From Clostridium tetanomorphum (GTDB lineage: Bacteria; Bacillota; Clostridia; Clostridiales; Clostridiaceae), in NCBI RefSeq assembly GCF_017873215.1, contig NZ_JAGGKA010000031.1:1-34369 (forward strand): DNA of 34,369 nucleotides. Direction: 5' to 3'. Of this stretch, positions 33,209-34,369 are shown piece after piece. The first letter of the stretch is position 1. Each line of letters begins with the position of its first letter. Both the position numbers and the translations under genes were made by a program. The notes under the pieces were generated by a model, which saw only the letters and a program-made list of their open reading frames with translations, made no database searches and was not told the origin of the DNA.

Positions 33209-34156
33209 ATGAATAAAAAAGGAATTAAAATATCAATAATTGGAGCAGGATTTGTTGGTTCTACTACGGCTTATGCCATTATGATGGAAGGTTTAGCTTC
33301 AGAAATAGTTATAGTAGATATAAATAAAGAAAAGGCAGAAGGAGAAGCTATGGATTTAGCACATGGTGTATCCTTTGTTAAGCCTGTAGAGATAATTTCT
33401 GGAGATTATAAAGATACTAAGGATTCAGATATAGTTATAATAACAGCAGGAGCAGGGCCAAAACCTGGTGAAACAAGATTAGATTTAATAAATAAAAACT
33501 TTAATATTTTTAAAGGTCTAGTACCAGAAGTAGTTAAATATAGTCCTAATTCTATATTACTTGTAGTATCAAATCCTGTAGATATATTAACTTATGTAAC
33601 ATATAAATTATCGGGTTTTCCTCAAGAAAGAGTAATTGGTTCAGGGACTGTACTTGATACATCAAGATTTAGATATCTTTTAAGTAATCACTTTAAAATA
33701 GATGTGAGAAATGTGCATACTTATATTTTAGGAGAGCATGGAGATTCAGAAATAGCTGCTTGGAGTCTTACTAATATAGCAGGTATTGGTGTAGAAGATT
33801 ACTGTAATGACATTTGTAAGAGTTGTAGTGGAGACTTTAAAAGACGAATTCCAGAAGAAGTAAAAAATGCTGCTTATGAGGTGTTAAATAGGAAAGGATA
33901 TACTTCTTATGCCGTAGCTTTGGCTGTTAGAAGAATTGTTGAGGCAATTATTAGAGATGAAGATTCTATACTTACAGTATCCTCATTACTTACTGGGCAA
34001 TTTAGTATAGAAAACATATATATGGGAGTTCCAACTGTAATAGGAGAAGGGGGAATCAAAAGAATAATAGAAGTAAGGTTAAATGATGAGGAAGAAAAAA
34101 AATTAAAAGAGTCGGCTAAAGTACTTAAGGAAAACTTAGAGAAAATTAAATTTTAA
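33209..34156 (+). CDS. ldh: L-lactate dehydrogenase family protein
   Basis: 315 residues. NAD-binding [13 protein letters not shown] is at 11-23, Asp37 (IVDINKEKA) selects NAD, Arg90 is in [17 protein letters not shown] follows, and the active site has Asp150/Arg153 ([13 protein letters not shown]) and His177 (GEHGDSE). LDH reduces pyruvate to L-lactate to recycle NADH. One residue is odd: the substrate-loop sequence reads [11 protein letters not shown], placing Pro84 where lactate dehydrogenases have glutamine (Q102 in classical numbering) and malate dehydrogenases arginine. This could alter 2-keto-acid choice. ATG 33209 is preferred over GTG 33197, which overlaps the AGGTGG ribosome site. 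Confidence 0.92.
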   Translation: MNKKGIKISIIGAGFVGSTTAYAIMMEGLASEIVIVDINKEKAEGEAMDLAHGVSFVKPVEIISGDYKDTKDSDIVIITAGAGPKPGETRLDLINKNFNIFKGLVPEVVKYSPNSILLVVSNPVDILTYVTYKLSGFPQERVIGSGTVLDTSRFRYLLSNHFKIDVRNVHTYILGEHGDSEIAAWSLTNIAGIGVEDYCNDICKSCSGDFKRRIPEEVKNAAYEVLNRKGYTSYAVALAVRRIVEAIIRDEDSILTVSSLLTGQFSIENIYMGVPTVIGEGGIKRIIEVRLNDEEEKKLKESAKVLKENLEKIKF

Positions 34157-34173
34157 ATTGTATTATAATAAAG

Positions 34174-34210
34174 AAATAAACAAGGAAAAATTTGCCTTGT
34201 TTATTTTTTA
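34174..34210 (+). terminator. Terminator of ldh and insertion target of the intron
   Basis: AAATAAACAAGG (34174-34185) pairs perfectly with CCTTGTTTATTT (34195-34206) over 12 bp with a 9-nt loop and a T-rich tail. The group II intron begins 6 nt later. Confidence 0.9.
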
Positions 34211-34212
34211 TT

Positions 34213-34369
34213 GTGTGCCCAGCATGGGCAACAACTTGACGGTGAAAGTCCGTTGTGGGCTTGGTAGTGGGAAGCACTAGCTGACGGCAAGGGTGTCCAC
34301 CGTGAGGTGGAATCTGAAGGAAGCCGAAGGCAAAATCTTGGTCTGAGGAATACAAATTACATATAAGGC
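34213..34369 (+). mobile_element. Group IIC intron, 5' end (continues beyond window)
   Basis: The element begins with GTGTGCCCAGCATGGGC, the GUGYG 5' splice-site form. It continues with GGTGAAAGTCC, CGGCAAGGGTGTCC, GGAATCTGAAGGAAGCCGAA, GGCAAAATCTTGGTCTGAGG and ACATATAAGGC. The order and wording follow domain I of the Oceanobacillus iheyensis class IIC intron closely. Class IIC introns characteristically insert just downstream of rho-independent terminator stems, which is exactly the position here. The reverse-transcriptase ORF and domains V-VI would lie to the right of the window, so whether the intron is active cannot be judged. Confidence 0.92.

Noticed and set aside
34146-34355. Minus-strand ORF across the ldh terminator and intron start
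   Set aside because: It overlaps a perfect terminator and structured intron RNA, and its product has no protein-like motifs.
1-34369. CRISPR arrays, tRNA or rRNA genes, insertion sequences, prophage
   Set aside because: No regularly spaced repeats, no clover-leaf tRNA with a CCA end, no rRNA segments and no transposase, integrase or phage motifs were seen in any frame.

Overview
This is an AT-rich (roughly 30 % G+C by eye) stretch of a low-GC Gram-positive chromosome. It most resembles Clostridium sensu stricto: strong GGAGG-type ribosome sites, poly-T hairpin terminators, a class III PHA synthase end, a c-di-GMP-II riboswitch, a T-box leader, AddA and a clostridial L-lactate dehydrogenase. 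Species is not resolved. Gene content is mostly metabolic and signalling; there is no phage, plasmid or CRISPR block. The only mobile element is the start of a group IIC intron cut by the right edge.

Layout. 1-310: 3' end of phaC and its terminator. 554-2760: a frameshifted DUF4275-type gene, a Dph6-like PP-loop ATPase and a broken ORF remnant. 2795-8176: a minus-strand operon of a flavin/Fe-S enoate-reductase-like enzyme, an acetoacetate-decarboxylase-fold protein and a short-chain dehydrogenase, divergent from a PucR/CdaR-type regulator with an inverted repeat inside its promoter. 8348-9820: a PAS-GGDEF-HD-GYP c-di-GMP enzyme. 9964-11649 (minus): a nucleoside hydrolase plus a small radical-SAM protein. 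11957-12808: a soluble diacid-sensing chemoreceptor.

12923-19968 is a complete D-allose-type utilisation locus: a LacI-family regulator, alsB, alsA, alsC, alsE, alsK and rpiB. An 18-bp operator precedes the pump genes and a degenerate copy precedes the regulator. The logic is uptake of allose, phosphorylation by AlsK, isomerisation by RpiB to allulose-6-P, and epimerisation by AlsE to fructose-6-P.

20089-22386 holds a GlpA/LhgO-like FAD oxidase with a BFD [2Fe-2S] tail and a COG1237 metallo-beta-lactamase-fold protein. 22656-22705 is a nearly perfect 50-nt inverted repeat. 22737-26251 (minus) is a chemotaxis block: cheV, a TM1266-like small ACT protein, and a transmembrane chemoreceptor behind a c-di-GMP-II riboswitch with an overlapping terminator. 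26316-29207 is a T-box leader (specifier read as CUC, leucine) controlling a DUF3100 membrane protein and an M20 amidohydrolase. The right end carries addA without a neighbouring addB, ldh, and a group IIC intron inserted directly after the ldh terminator.

The most noteworthy items are the two RNA switches. One links c-di-GMP, made or degraded by the GGDEF/HD-GYP class also present here, to a chemoreceptor. The other puts an uncharacterised transporter/amidohydrolase pair under apparent leucine-starvation control. The enoate-reductase/ADC-like/SDR operon is a further candidate for an undescribed catabolic or reductive pathway.
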